Positions 23,701-33,700 are shown, counted from the stretch's first letter. The stretch: DNA of 64,000 bases from Paragonimus westermani (GCA_008508345.1 QNGE01001232.1:63321-127320), one strand, 5' to 3'. Notes: a model not told the origin generated them from the letters alone. A program made the numbers and translations.

Positions 23701-25150
23701 TACATATCAGCACATAGACGGCACACCACGCTCCCTAGGTCAACTCCGTTGGTTGTGCAGAGGCGGCTTTGTTGAGCATGCCACTGACCATATGAGGTTA
23801 GGAATTAAAGTGAACATTCGCTACATAATTCGCTGATGATTGTTACGTTAGAACGTGTGGACTCACGAGGTATGTGAGGTGACATTTGAATACTTCTGTA
23901 TGCATCAATTGGCACAGCACTTTTGGGACCTTAAAAACATCGCCTACCAACCACGTGGTGAATCCCTGTCTTAAATCATTTCTTGATGGAATCTCGTTTG
24001 CATTAAAACTGACCAATTTACACTCTTTTGTATGGAAAGTCGAATGTGCCCACATGAAATTGTCTAAAACACTTCAGTTTGTAATTGTGAGGTAGACCGC
24101 AAGATTCGGATGATCACGCACAACGTAAAGTATATGTACGTGCGGTGAATAACCTGGTATTATTACGCTTTGCTTCGAAGAAGGTGCTCCACATAAACTT
24201 TTTCTACACGTCTGCAATGCGCAGCATTTGAACAACATTTGAGACCGTTGTTCACGGTTCGTTTCACCTCTCCCCTAAACTACTATCGTCTCGTACTGTG
24301 CGGGTTTCAGTTACGGTGGTGAGAATCGTGGTTTGTTGTCATTAGCATTCCTAAAGGTTAGCAAAAGCTTTTGATCCAGTCCAGAAATTACCTAACACAT
24401 CTCAGAAAGTAGAATTTCAGCTGTCGATATGATCAAAATTAGTACCAGTGATTTTAGATGAGACCCAACTGTGAAAAGTCAGGGTTTCGGCTGGATTCGA
24501 ANACTTTTCACAGTTGGGTCTCATCTAAAATCATAAATCTGCTACATTACTTATTAGCAGTACCAGTGAATTTAAAACTTAAATTACTCTGGTTGGCTGA
24601 ATATAGTGTGAACGAAACAATGAAAAGGTTCGCATTGTCATACATCCAGTCGTTCACCGAGTTCTACAGAAGCTGATTCAGGATTCTTCGACATGTGGGC
24701 AACGTAAGGGATAACTGTAGATTCGTGGACTTGTTGGAGCTTGTGTCTTACTATATGGTTGGATAGGGATTGGGAGGAATTTTGGAGTAGAGGATGATTG
24801 TTATCTCGCATGAATTCATCAGCAAATTGTTTGCTTTCTTTTGAATAGATTTAGTTCATAACAGTTCTGAAATGTATGTGCATGGTGTTGCTGCATCGCG
24901 CCAAGAATATTTCATGACTCAGAGTCCAGGAAAACAGCGTAAACCTTGGGGCGAGTTGCAGGCATTCGTAATTGTTGCCCCATCGGGTTGCTGAAGTCTA
25001 CACCGAACAATTCTGATTGCTCCGGCATCGATATAAATAGGCTGTTTTAAGATTCACACGCTTGTATGTGAAGGTATGTTGTTAATCTTACCTCTTGTTT
25101 TCTTTTTCAGTCTTTCTGTCAGCATCGGCACTCTTCCCGACTTTTGTTGA
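8523..25150 (+). CDS. ERO1: ERO1 oxidoreductin gene, 3' part, four exons
   Basis: Join 8523-8793, 10662-10818, 21342-21454, 25111-25150. Ero1 is a FAD flavoprotein on the lumenal face of the endoplasmic reticulum. It re-oxidises protein disulfide isomerase and passes electrons to oxygen, making hydrogen peroxide, so it drives disulfide formation in secreted proteins. The exons give in order the helix with Leu-Tyr-Phe-x-Tyr-Leu-Val-Glu-Leu-Arg-Ala-Leu, the [12 protein letters not shown] segment with the C-x2-C-x2-C active site, the [13 protein letters not shown] region, and Leu-Phe-Asn-Ala-Phe near the C terminus. All three joins keep frame (2+1, 0, 2+1 bases). The signal peptide, shuttle cysteines and FAD-binding N-terminal half lie upstream, probably outside the window. 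The 10.5-kb intron is packed with dead retroelements. I am very sure of the family. Confidence 0.93.
8794..10661 (+). other. ERO1: ERO1 intron, 1.9 kb
   Basis: The intron is bounded by GTAAGT and TTCAG. Inside are a 14-bp unit repeated twice in tandem (9937-9964, accataaaagctat / accataaaagctag) and a nested hairpin at 10091-10147. No coding frame was recognised. Confidence 0.7.
10091..10147 (+). other. Nested hairpin with TGATGA...GAAACG
   Basis: CCCTG (10091-10095) can pair with CAGGG (10143-10147), and GCCTTG (10108-10113) pairs perfectly with CAAGGC (10135-10140). The interior has TGATGA-TGCT-GAAACG, which resembles a hammerhead core with an extra base in the first box and almost no helix II. 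It may be a decayed retroelement end. Confidence 0.3.
10662..10818 (+). CDS. ERO1: ERO1 exon: CxxCxxC active site
   Basis: The acceptor is ccgttcag and the donor is caggtaagt. One base completes the Glu codon begun in the previous exon, and the exon ends on a codon boundary after Gly-Lys-Leu-Gln. It encodes [18 protein letters not shown]. The outer pair of the Cys-x2-Cys-x2-Cys (known from the family) sits against the flavin and exchanges electrons with the shuttle disulfide. The catalytic cysteines are all present, so nothing suggests a pseudogene. Confidence 0.95.
11960..12980 (-). mobile_element. Penelope-like element, truncated minus copy
   Basis: Read on the minus strand, 12980-12520 encodes a decayed RT core, the mirror of the plus copy, with the Tyr-Met-Asp-Asp box near 12690. 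It jumps near 12519 to an endonuclease frame. At about 12476-12242 is a GIY-YIG-like segment with [14 protein letters not shown]-x-Glu-His, the pattern that follows RT in Penelope-like elements. The thumb region present in the plus copy is missing, so there is an internal deletion. A CTGAAGA...AAAAC hairpin at 11963-11992 may mark the element end. It is dead (stops in RT) and lies antisense in the ERO1 intron. Confidence 0.7.
11963..11992 (-). ncRNA. Hammerhead-like core at Penelope copy end
   Basis: The minus strand reads CTGAAGA (11992-11986; fits CUGANGA). A possible helix GCCATC/GGTGGT with loop CGA follows, then TAAAAC where the family has GAAAC. The core guanine is therefore lost and activity is unlikely. 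It follows the endonuclease frame of the minus-strand Penelope copy, where such motifs are known to sit. Confidence 0.3.
12520..13852. repeat. Inverted repeat, 461-bp arms
   Basis: Arm 12520-12980 is the reverse complement of 13392-13852 (paired coordinates sum to 26372), with a spacer of about 411 bp. Over the central 324 bases (12644-12967 versus 13405-13728) the translations are identical. A few mismatches appear at both ends (for example near 12540, 12970 and 12976). The arms are the RT core of the two Penelope-like copies. Confidence 0.85.
12995..14097 (+). mobile_element. Penelope-like element RT, plus copy
   Basis: Frame 13101-13388 carries [11 protein letters not shown]-x-Gly-Ile-Pro-x-Arg-Pro-Val-Val, the Penelope version of the RT fingers. 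Next, across stops and frameshifts, come Ser-Phe-Asp-Val-Thr-Ser-Leu (13390-13411), Val-Ala-Met-Asp-Ser-Pro-Val (near 13570) and Arg-Tyr-Met-Asp-Asp-Thr-Phe-Val-Ile (13678-13704). The frame 13684-14097 continues to Val-Tyr-Tyr-Lys-Pro in the thumb. The two catalytic aspartates are visible, but the frame is broken at least four times. No GIY-YIG domain follows. It starts about 15-20 bp from the start of the minus copy. Confidence 0.75.
15370..15480 (+). repeat. Possible tRNA-related SINE remnant
   Basis: ggttcaagccc at 15430-15440 fits an RNA polymerase III B box. Upstream, a weak A-box-like tggcgaccgag lies near 15381, and a cttaact stretch sits where an anticodon loop would be. AATAAA follows at 15471. 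No complete cloverleaf can be drawn, so this is not a functional tRNA gene. Confidence 0.25.
16864..17071 (+). mobile_element. Palindromic element of about 208 bp
   Basis: The left end (16864-16903: aacagggagaagacatatcg and onward to ccgatt) is the imperfect reverse complement of the right end (17029-17071: gtgaatcggaatgttaaaat and onward to ctctgttt). Arms are about 41 bp with a handful of mismatches. It could pass for a MITE. However, its right half shares about 55 bp with the tail of the Penelope-like element at 40.3 kb, so a Penelope-derived terminal piece in inverted form is more likely. The right arm holds a hammerhead-like fold. Confidence 0.55.
17014..17055 (+). ncRNA. Hammerhead ribozyme-like motif
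   Basis: Helix I is perfect: TAGCGA (17014-17019) pairs with TCGCTA (17050-17055). The core CTGATGA is at 17020-17026. Helix II is minimal, GA (27-28) with TC (34-35) and loop GTGAA. The second core box is GGAA (17036-17039) instead of GAAA, one substitution. Helix III has A39-T48 and T40-A47, and the cleavage-site base would be C49. This is the layout of hammerheads with tiny helix III known from Penelope-like elements. The changed core base suggests it is inactive. Confidence 0.5.
18197..18395 (+). mobile_element. CR1/LINE-like RT N-terminal scrap
   Basis: A plus frame has Leu-Gly-Pro-Asn-Ile-Ile-x2-[10 protein letters not shown]. This resembles the 'GPDxIPxxVLKEFAxEL' block that opens the RT of CR1-type and related LINEs. 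Nothing else of the element is recognised downstream. Evidence is a single block, hence modest confidence. Confidence 0.35.
19235..21065 (+). mobile_element. Dead Ty3/gypsy retrotransposon
   Basis: Three pieces lie in order. First, a gag-like stretch (19235-19570) ends in Leu-Ser-Glu-Ser-Gly-Thr-x7-Leu-Ile-Asp-x2-Ile-Glu-Gly-Met-Pro-Ser. Second, an RT entry at about 20547-20690 has Leu-Pro-Tyr-Ser-Arg-Lys-Lys-Ile followed by Leu-Lys-Glu-Glu-Phe-Ile-Glu-Glu-Ala-x2-Pro-Phe. Third, an RNase H start at about 20880-21060 has [12 protein letters not shown] and Ser-Arg-Ile-Leu-x-Pro-Ala followed by Ala-Glu-Lys-Glu-Tyr-Leu-Ala. Most of the RT, including the catalytic box, is deleted, and frames shift between pieces. 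No LTRs were recognised. The RNase H call is firmest and the gag call weakest. Confidence 0.6.
20158..20273 (+). repeat. Two 58-bp tandem units
   Basis: gggatcgttacagctcag (20158) recurs as gggatcgttgcagctcaa (20216). The units stay alignable for their full length with about ten differences. A more diverged third unit may precede at about 20130. They lie inside the dead gypsy element and might be part of its untranslated region. Confidence 0.6.
21342..21454 (+). CDS. ERO1: ERO1 exon after the active site
   Basis: The acceptor is gaatctcag and the donor GTAATT begins at 21455. The exon starts on a codon boundary with [13 protein letters not shown] and runs to [14 protein letters not shown]. 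It ends two bases into an Arg codon. This is the helix pair that closes the Ero1 fold. Confidence 0.93.
23709..23963 (+). repeat. 255-bp dispersed repeat, copy 1
   Basis: Nearly identical to 30013-30267 (constant offset 6304), with only a few substitutions. It starts at agcacatagacggcacacc and ends after ccaaccacgt. Homology stops abruptly at both ends. A 41-residue frame with [11 protein letters not shown] is intact in copy 2 and broken here. The class is unknown. Confidence 0.8.
24449..24533. repeat. Perfect 31-bp inverted repeat around an N
   Basis: 24449-24479 (tgattttagatgagacccaa...) is the exact reverse complement of 24503-24533. The 23-base loop contains an undetermined base at 24502. 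A perfect snapback next to an N can be a real palindrome or a read or gap-closure artefact. Confidence 0.85.
25111..25150 (+). CDS. ERO1: ERO1 last coding exon
   Basis: A very strong acceptor (tcttgttttctttttcag) precedes it. One base completes the Arg codon, then twelve residues follow ([12 protein letters not shown]) before TGA at 25148-25150. Vertebrate Ero1 has Ile-Ser-Thr-Ser-Val-x-Glu-Leu-x-x-Phe at this place, so spacing, phase and hydrophobic pattern agree. The protein would end some residues earlier than the human one. Confidence 0.75.
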
Positions 25151-25480
25151 CGACTACGTTTGCGATCGTGAAGCACTGATTCACGCATTTCATACATACG
25201 TACACACACACAGGCACCATACGCACACACCAACCGCTGTTTCGTTTCGTCTTTCACTGTCGTTTGTTCCACCGGTGTGTGACCCACGTGACGTTTTTGA
25301 AGACCTTAAATTTCCTCACCAGATCTGTTTTTTCTGAACTTTCCTGTGAATATTTTTTGTGTATAGTTCTGGGGATCCCCATTCCTTTGTCCTGTTGTCT
25401 GTTTTTTGTCTTATTTGCACGTGTTCATTTCACGAGCTGGTTTTGGAGTTTGCAAAATAAAAGTGCGGAAATTGTCGTAC
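25151..25480 (+). promoter_or_regulatory. ERO1: ERO1 3' UTR with poly(A) signal
   Basis: AATAAA lies at 25456-25461, about 310 bases after the ERO1 stop, and is the likely cleavage signal. The UTR is T- and CA-rich, with a short (AC)n-like tract near 25201-25232. Confidence 0.5.
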
Positions 25481-28400
25481 TTTTATATTCTGTCAGCTGT
25501 GACGATGACGTTCCACTTTCCAGGTTATACCAGTCACGCAATCCCGTTTCCTGGATTCATGAATTGGGCCTGTTATATTTCTCGATCCGTTTACTATGGA
25601 TTACAATTGTTATGCTTTCAAGTGAATCGTGGACTGTTTGTATAAAGACGAATTCCGTACAAATCAGTGCTTTTTCGACCTGTATCGTCACCTGCCCGAC
25701 ATATACACACCACAGAGCTGTTTGTCCATGTCTAGGTTTTGGATATTGTTCAGTCCTGTCCACCTTGTTTTTGATAAGACTATTTTGTATGGTCAAGGTT
25801 CATCTCTTACGAATAGTTTATTTGTTCTCAAACCATATCATAGACTAAATGAGACGTTTCGGGTAGGTTAGATAGGTTGTGGTTGAGAAGCTGCCATCCT
25901 TATTGGGTCAATGGAATAAGATCGTACGACTGTTACCGTTCCTCCAGTCTGGCTTGCAAAAAGTTCATCGTTTTGAACAATTTTTCAAAAACAAAAAACA
26001 ACACATTCCATTTTGAAACGTAATCATTCATTCGACTAAGGTGAGCCATGTTACAAACAAAATAGTGCTTACCTCTCGAATCAGCCTACTACTGACAAAC
26101 TCCTGGTCTTCTCGTGGTCATTATTCGGTTTAGAGAAAGACTGAACAGATGCTTCTTGCTGATGTGAGTGATGAATGAGGTTGGTACAAAGGTCGTTTAT
26201 CCACAAAATCGGCACAGGTGGTATATGTTCCAACGACACAACAAACACAAATACTCATCTGGGCTTAGAGACAATCTAGGGGCGCTGCAATTGCCATGAC
26301 AAGTTCGTGTATGGAAAACATCACTTCCTAATGGTTTGCACTCCAGCATTTCTTTTATTCACCCCAGTTACTTCAGTGCTTCCACCTGACTCTTCACAAG
26401 TGGTCATTCTCATCACACCAAGCCACGTTTTTTAATTTATGCATCGACGGTTGTTGCAATCTGCGGCGCTTCTAAACCAATCAACTTCCTGAAATCGATG
26501 TTCACTAGGCTGAACTGGAGTGACAATCCGGATTTTGTGCTCTTATGGTTTCTTACCGGTGTACCGTATTCTCCCAATCGGTCTAATTTGTGTTGAGAAA
26601 GCGATTATGCAGTCGATACCAGTTAGTTTCGTGCAGCTATTTCGATCTTCACATACACATAGTGCCAGAATCACCATCCTTCAAAAACGAACAGGCTCAA
26701 ACTGGAAATGCCTAGAAAACCTCGGTAGAAAAAACGAACATTGTTCTTCATGAAACGTGTTACCACACCAGGATCTGACAGTCTGTTCAATTCCAAGTGT
26801 CACGCTATGGACTACGTTATTGATTTATCTGATAGGGGATACAGTTGCAAATTGTTCTAATGATTAACGGAGGTTTATTAGTCATACAATATATCCTGCT
26901 GTGTTACCTTGCAGTATGAGTAATCGCATAAATTTTCTATTCGAAGAGTATGCTGGTTAGGGGGAGGAAGGAGTTACGTATTTCACTTTGCACCGTCCTC
27001 CGATTCGTTAAGGACGTCCGCCTCTCTGAACAATGGGATGCGTCAATTTTCCATCTGGTGGTTATTCCAACCTATCTACGGGTTGATTCTCGAGTAGTCA
27101 CTCAAATTGACATGGTCCCACATGCAGTAGCTTCACTTACAGTGCCCTGTGACATTCCAACAATGTCATTCTATGGCTCACCAGTAGGGGTGGCTTACTT
27201 GTTAGGCATCTGGTTCGCATATCCCTGATCAGCGTTATCGCGGCGTACATATTGGGGCTGGAAGCTAGCATAGCTTAGTCGGATGTCTGTCGCACTCATG
27301 AGTGGCAGCCAGTCTTATCAGTTGGTCACTTTCACGAGCCTATCCATAATTCTCGTGTTCTTCGACTCGCCTGACGTACGCTTGTACGGCATTTTCATCT
27401 GCTTCTGATGTCTCTGGGTTACATTATCCGGATCTTTACTTTACGGGTGGCTAGTTACTTGAACTTAGTGACACTCGAGTTGTCCATTTTTGTGATTTGA
27501 ATCAGATTACTACTCGGTGTAGTCTCGGGAACGCGAATTTTGGGTCGTAATCAATGCACATTGAAGTTATCACACCAGTGGGGCTATATACCAGGTCTGC
27601 CAAGTGTGGATGCGTCGGCCCTGTATCCCATCTGCGGTCATCTCATTCATGTTTTTGAAATTGTTGCCCTTTCTTGAGAGGTCATGGTCCTGCGTGTATA
27701 TCACCACCCGAATTGAGTCGATTACAGATTAGCAGACATGACGACCAAGTATCGAAACGCTTAGGAGTAGGCGATAGCTATTCAAGGCTGATACTGCGAA
27801 AGCAGAGGATCATAATTTCATATTGTGGCTCTTCCACAGTTGTACGAGTTGTCGGTAGTGACACTGTCGTGTACTTTCTTTTTCATCGATATTTTATTGT
27901 CAATTGTTTTGCAACATCACCTCGAAAAACAAGCTCTCCATTAGGATCAGATAACATTTGCTTGTGTTTAGAATTTTTCAACAATTCAAATGCATAGTGC
28001 CTGAACTGGAGACATCATCAACAGACTACTAAAGCAAGAAGCTATGCGTGAATCATCTTGTTACGTCATCGGATGAGGAAGGTCTTGCTCATGATTTCCA
28101 AGCCGCGGTATGACATCATGATAGGCGTATCTTTACTACCTATTAACGTTCGACCAAAGTGCAATACCATATTTTGTGGTCGCTTGGGCATGTGTATAAT
28201 CAGCCTGTATTCATTATATTCGAGTAACAAATTGTACATCCATAGACGAAGAACACTGGGGCTTGTAAGTATCCCTGCGGTTAGCTGAAAGACGCTGTCG
28301 TAGGTGCCAATTTTACATCTTGTTGTCTAGTCCGGTCAATTTTTTTTAGAGGCGCTCGAATAGCTGAACAGTATTGAGCTTGGTTTCCATATTTGTTTTT

Positions 28401-30012
28401 CCGTCCTAACTAGGGCAGGCCGGTGGGAGTAAAATAAGGGCTTCTGATACGCTATCAACCGCTTCGCCAAATAAGGTAGTGCTCAGATGGAACTACCCGT
28501 GTGCACCTGGTTGATCTCTGAGGGTATTCCGACTAGTGTTGCAATTGAGCGGAGACTGTTAGTCTGATTTTGCCCAGACGTGTATGAGTCCTAGTGAGCA
28601 GCACTGTATGGAAAGTCCAAAAAATAAAACGATCGAATCGATCTAGTTTGTTCAACTGAGATTCGTAACTTTAATTTTTAAAAATTACTTGTGAACTACC
28701 AGTAAAATATTTCGGTTATTTTGAACTTAAAGTGAAACTAGGATAATCCAGTGAGTCCTTCCAGTCTGGTCGGAATTTTGGTCGCTTTGGCCTGGTAGAT
28801 CTTACGCATCCGTCTTTGTTTTTGCTCATTCCGATCCACAGGGGAGTTCCACCCTGTTGACCGGCGACAATTTGTTGGTGTGAAAGATGTATTCTACGTC
28901 TGCTCGTCTAACTACAGTCTTCTCTTACTTAAATGCTACCTTTATTACGATCCCAGTTCACCCGATCGGTGATTCTCACGCCCATGACTGTCTATCTTTA
29001 TATTAACGAAGACGAGCGGAAATGCAAACTGTTTAACGGTTTGTCTACCGCACAAACAGGTAGAATCCAATGAACGAAAGGCAAGGCTCTAGGAGGACGA
29101 TTGTGGGAGAACCTTTTGCGTCACCACAAACGAGGTGTTCACAGGAACGCCCATAGATTTGGAGAATTCAGACGCGTTTGGATTGTTCAGTATCAGTTCC
29201 AATAGTAACACCTGAAAGCATTGTTGTCTTAGCGGTTGTAGTCTATACCAATGGAGATGTGTAGATTTATTATGGGGCAAGGGCTGATGCGGAGGTACCT
29301 ACACCAATCCCACAACTTTTGTGTCAGTGGTTCGTAGTAAATTCACATTTAAAATGTAAGGATTAGGTACGGTGGTGGTAGCAAGGTAATTCCCGCTTCG
29401 CAGAGACTTCAGGATTTTGGGGACGTCGAAGGTGATCCCATTTGCACCGTCTGTTAACATCACCATAACTGCTAGAAGGGATTCTTGTAACTGGCTGTAT
29501 GTGTGTGATACGGTCACGTGCAAAAATGCGCATCTCACTTATGGGAAAGAGGGTCGAGGTAGGGCCGTATTTCAGCGCTCGTTACTTATATCACGCAGTT
29601 CGATATTCCATTTATGTGATTTCAGTTTACTTCACAGTGGACGTCTCGAAGGAGAATTGCTTCGCCCGATTGTTGGAGTTAAACCAAACAAGTTGGAGGG
29701 AAACAAAACCGTATGAGTTGCGTATTTTTACGCACCTCCTCTCGACCAATCGCCTTTTCACACGCGAGGAATTTCTACGATTGTTATCGATTTTCATGCG
29801 TGTGCTTGACCTCACGGCTTGCGTAGGGTTTGGCGCTAGTATCTGGGTGGACACGTGTCGTTAAGTGTGAAACCTTTGTCTATTCGCTACGCCCACTTCA
29901 CATCAGTAAAAATGATCAATCCATTATGGTGTATTCGTGCCACATTTTGCCGTACATCTGCCAAGCATTAACTTAGCGGCCTCCGCTAAATTCGCCTTTA
30001 TCTATTCCTATA
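25481..30012. other. Intergenic, nothing recognised
   Basis: About 4.5 kb between the ERO1 poly(A) signal and the next repeat. Open frames such as plus 26950-27228, plus 27674-27997, minus 29299-29538 and plus 29499-29864 show no family motif. The 194-codon frame at 25264-25848 is T-rich, begins in the ERO1 UTR and is judged non-coding. Confidence 0.45.
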
Positions 30013-30267
30013 AGCACATAGACGGCACACCACGCTCCCTAGGTCAACTCCGTTGGTTGTGCAGAGGCGGCTTTGTTAGGCATGCCACTGACCACATGAG
30101 GTTAGGAATTAAAGTGAACATTCGCTACATAATTCGCTGATGATTGTTACGTTAGAACGTGTGGACTCACGAGGTATGTGAGGTGACATTTGAATACTTC
30201 TGTATGCATCGATTGGCACAGCACTTTTGGGACCTTAAAAACATCGCCTACCAACCACGTAATGAAT
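30013..30267 (+). repeat. 255-bp dispersed repeat, copy 2
   Basis: Partner of 23709-23963. The frame [16 protein letters not shown] is open here (29937-30140). Flanking sequence is unrelated to that of copy 1. Confidence 0.8.
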
Positions 30268-30639
30268 TAACCGGAATCATCCGTAGGACTGCTGTTTACT
30301 TATTCTCCGTCAGTTTGGTTGGACACAGTACATCTCATATTGCTAGACTGCCTCTTCTGCGGTCACAAGGACTGGCAATTTCATTTTCATCTTTGGCAAC
30401 AGCTCATCAAGGGTTGAAATTCATGGCTAACTAACACAAGAGGACGTGGGAGGGGGGATGGAATGGGAACTTATATGTGAAAAACTAGGCCAAAACTTGA
30501 GGGCTTTAGATGAAGGTAGTCTTACCTCGAAGCTACAATGACAGAATGTCTAACAGTTGGCGGACAACGTGAAGGCCGTCTCTGATGGTTGAAAACAGTG
30601 GTGGTGGTGTTCGTAGCTCGGGTTGATGGTTTTGGTATT

Positions 30640-30712
30640 GATATGTTCGCCGAGCTTGGCATTTAGGTTGCAAACGTTTCATCACCAAGCGGGGTGATAT
30701 CATCAGTGCGTG
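30640..30712 (-). ncRNA. Hammerhead-like motif, minus strand
   Basis: On the minus strand, CTGATGA (30706-30700) is followed by a bulged T and a perfect 6-bp helix II, ATCACC (30698-30693) with GGTGAT (30686-30681). GAAA (30680-30677) comes next. A helix III follows, GTTTGC (30675-30670) with GCGAAC (30650-30645) plus an outer A-T pair, one C-A mismatch and one G-T wobble. The cleavage base would be A at 30642. Both core boxes are intact, but helix I barely pairs (one base pair). It is probably the end of a decayed retroelement. Confidence 0.45.
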
Positions 30713-33700
30713 AGTGTTTCAGCGTATAGTTTTGAATGTGGCCGTCTCATCAAATCTTATTTCCATTGGAGGAGTCCGATGACGAAATTCCCTATAATAT
30801 GTCCGTTTGGGAGTATGAAGCGTTGTGTAATGCGTCTTGTTAGTTGAAATAATTCTCACCTCCGTAGCTTTCTAGTTATTCTCCGTCAGTATGAACTGGA
30901 TGGAGGGATTTTCCACAAGTTGTCACCTTTGGTGCCAGTGAGTCGGTTCCTTGAAGCATGATGGGTGCATGCGCAAGAGGATTACGTAAGCAGTACCGGG
31001 GCACCACTGCGAAACGTGATTACTCAGTTTCGATGATCCAAGTAGCCACCCCTGGATAGCTGTCATCAACCACATGCAGGTCGAGTAACGGGTAACCAAT
31101 GGACACTCAACGTAAAGGCCCGGTAGCAGATGTTTTGTAATGGGGATGGAACCCGTCTGATCGTTCACTCTCTAATGTCTTATAAACTTTGATGTTCAGA
31201 ACATGTACTTTTGATGGTATCCACATGTTCGTCGATGCGAGCACTCTACCGACGCCATATTCCATTGGACTAAAGTGGACAAACGACGACTTGGTGTTAA
31301 CAACCAAGAAACACTAACAGCATGACGGTACTTGGACATAGCGTTTGCCCCCTAGTCTTGGGCTCTGGCATTTCAGCTTGTATTTAGAAAGTTAGAAAAG
31401 ACTATTTCTGACTAGATTCACGGAATTGAAAGTTGCTGTTGTTTGACATAAATACCTGATAAGTAACGTCAGTTAGTGAAACGGAAATGTGAGGGCCACA
31501 TGGAAGCAGATGCCTTCTGGTTCTCAGTTGTAACGTGGTCCATTGTTTGCTGCATATGGGCTTCTTGTTACTCATTAATTAAGTCCTGTTAATTAATTTG
31601 TATCTCACTGTAACGGTCGACAGAGTTTTTTGCTAACATAGGAGATTACGTACTACTTAAACCTAAGTTGCCCGTCTCGAGGTAAAAAACGGTTCCCTTC
31701 TGACCAGAAGTAAAACGTGTCCAACCCGACCGTTGTTTCAAAAATCGGGTCAAAAACTATGGAAAAGCCAACTGTTTATAAACCAAAACGTTTGCTTCAG
31801 TGAAAAAAATGTACAAAGGTACATAGTGTGGGTTGCAACCTCCAAATGTTTTAGAATCAGAACGTTGGAGAATGAATAACCGGGATACTAATGAAGGGAT
31901 CTATAAGCTCGATGGGTTAAAGGCTAACTTACTATGAGGTCTTGATGGTTTATGTTGGGATTTTCGACAAGTTTCTGTCAATCTTGGTTGACCACACGTT
32001 TTCACGAAACATTCCCTAAGTAAAAATAGGGTTCCCTGACACACTGATCTGCCGCATTTTATCTTTAAACAAGAGATAGCTTTCACGGTTGTATGACTCA
32101 GTTTGAGTCATTGATGTATCTGTTGATGATGATGATGATAACTAGCGAATGGTTTGTAGTAAGACTGGCATATCATATGGAGAGTTGAATTGATCGGAGT
32201 TTTTATTTGAGAGGACACCGGTTTGTGGGAACCACCATGTAAAACTGAGAAGTGACTGGCACTTAAAGACATGAGTCGTCCAAATATGAACATGAATCAT
32301 TTTTTGAGGACAGGCTTCTCAGTCGGAAAGGTCTTCCAATTACCTTATCTCAAAATTGCACTAGATTACTTGTTATTTATCCAGTTGAGGAGTTGAATTC
32401 TAATTTTCATGGTATCGAGGCTAGTAGAGCACATCATTTATATTACGAGAGGTCGTGGCGTCAATTGTAAACAGACAGACTGAATGTCATTCATCTACCT
32501 GGGTACCGTCACTTCATGAATCTCTGGTATTTCATGGGAATAGTGAAAATACTCACCTACTGTATCTGTTTGCGGTAGGTGAAAGACAGCTGGATCCAAA
32601 TTAACAGCAGATCATGTAATTTTCTTATACGGTCTCTTCCGGGTCTGTGGATCGGAGACTACTTATTCATTACGAAGATGTAAATAGATATGCCTTATTG
32701 ACCATCACTACTTCTCCTAGTCAGTCTACATTGCGTGTTCTGTTTATGGTGAACTATGTGTGAATCTGCAATAGTGCGATCGTTAAATCAACTGATCAAA
32801 GTGGTTAGTATATTCTATCAGGGCTCAATGTCCCGCACACTGTTAGAGAGCTCGTCACTTCGTTTCAAGACGTTAGTTGATAAGTCCACAAATTCATCAA
32901 CCACATGGTCAAGTGTGGTGTGGGCTTTGAGTCTTTTGTTCGATAAAATTTGCAAGGGTATTGAGTGTCGATACTAATGTTTGAAATGATTCATCAATGT
33001 GGTACTTTATTCTTATATACAGTGTTCCCCTATGAAGAACGCTTGTGTAAAACACCATTTGGGACGGTATGTATTTCAACCCCAGAACCACATAGGAAGC
33101 TTTGGGGAGAGTTGACTGGGCCCAGTCCACTCTGACAGAATCAATACGGCTGTCTGATTGGACCGAATCTTAATTGTTTATGCAATGATTACGAAAGGTA
33201 TAAGACCATTCGAGATTAATCAGTACACACCGTTTTAAGAACTCAGATCTATAACCAAGATCTGATCTATAACCCCATCCAGCAGCCTAATCCAAGGCTT
33301 ACTCAGCCGAACCAAACAATGCGTGTGATGTAACTTGAACCAGGCAAACGATATACCGATTCTGATGGGCATGTTGTGGGTTTTTGACTTCGTGCAAATC
33401 ACGTCAACTCAGTAAACACCGAAAAGTCGTCGAGATGTGTGGACGATACTGTTCCTTGAGGACAGGATACAAGAATTCCTCGGGTCAACTTATTTCTGGT
33501 TGACTTTTGTCTAGGCATGAGCGACCTGGAACTATCTCAGGCCATAGGTCACCTTGCTGTTGCATGACATCAAACGCAGGAGGATGTACATTTACTGGTT
33601 TGTTGATTTCGTTCTCAGTTCCAATGAATACCGTCTGTGTGTATTGTTTTTCTATACTTTTCGTTGTTTAGTCATGGTAGGATGATTGAATATTTGTTGC

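Larger units (their letters stand above)
21455..25110 (+). other. ERO1: ERO1 last intron, 3.7 kb
   Basis: Bounded by GTAATT and the strong acceptor at 25110. It contains a 255-bp repeat (23709-23963) and a hairpin around an undetermined base (24449-24533). The rest (21455-23708, 23964-24448, 24534-25110) shows nothing recognisable. Confidence 0.7.

Noticed and set aside
25264..25848. 194-codon plus-strand frame
   Set aside because: It starts at a non-ATG codon within the ERO1 3' UTR, is driven by T-rich sequence, is hydrophobic without a motif, and overlaps the poly(A) signal.
29499..29864. 121-codon plus frame
   Set aside because: No conserved motif, three overlapping frames of similar length on both strands, and a non-ATG start.
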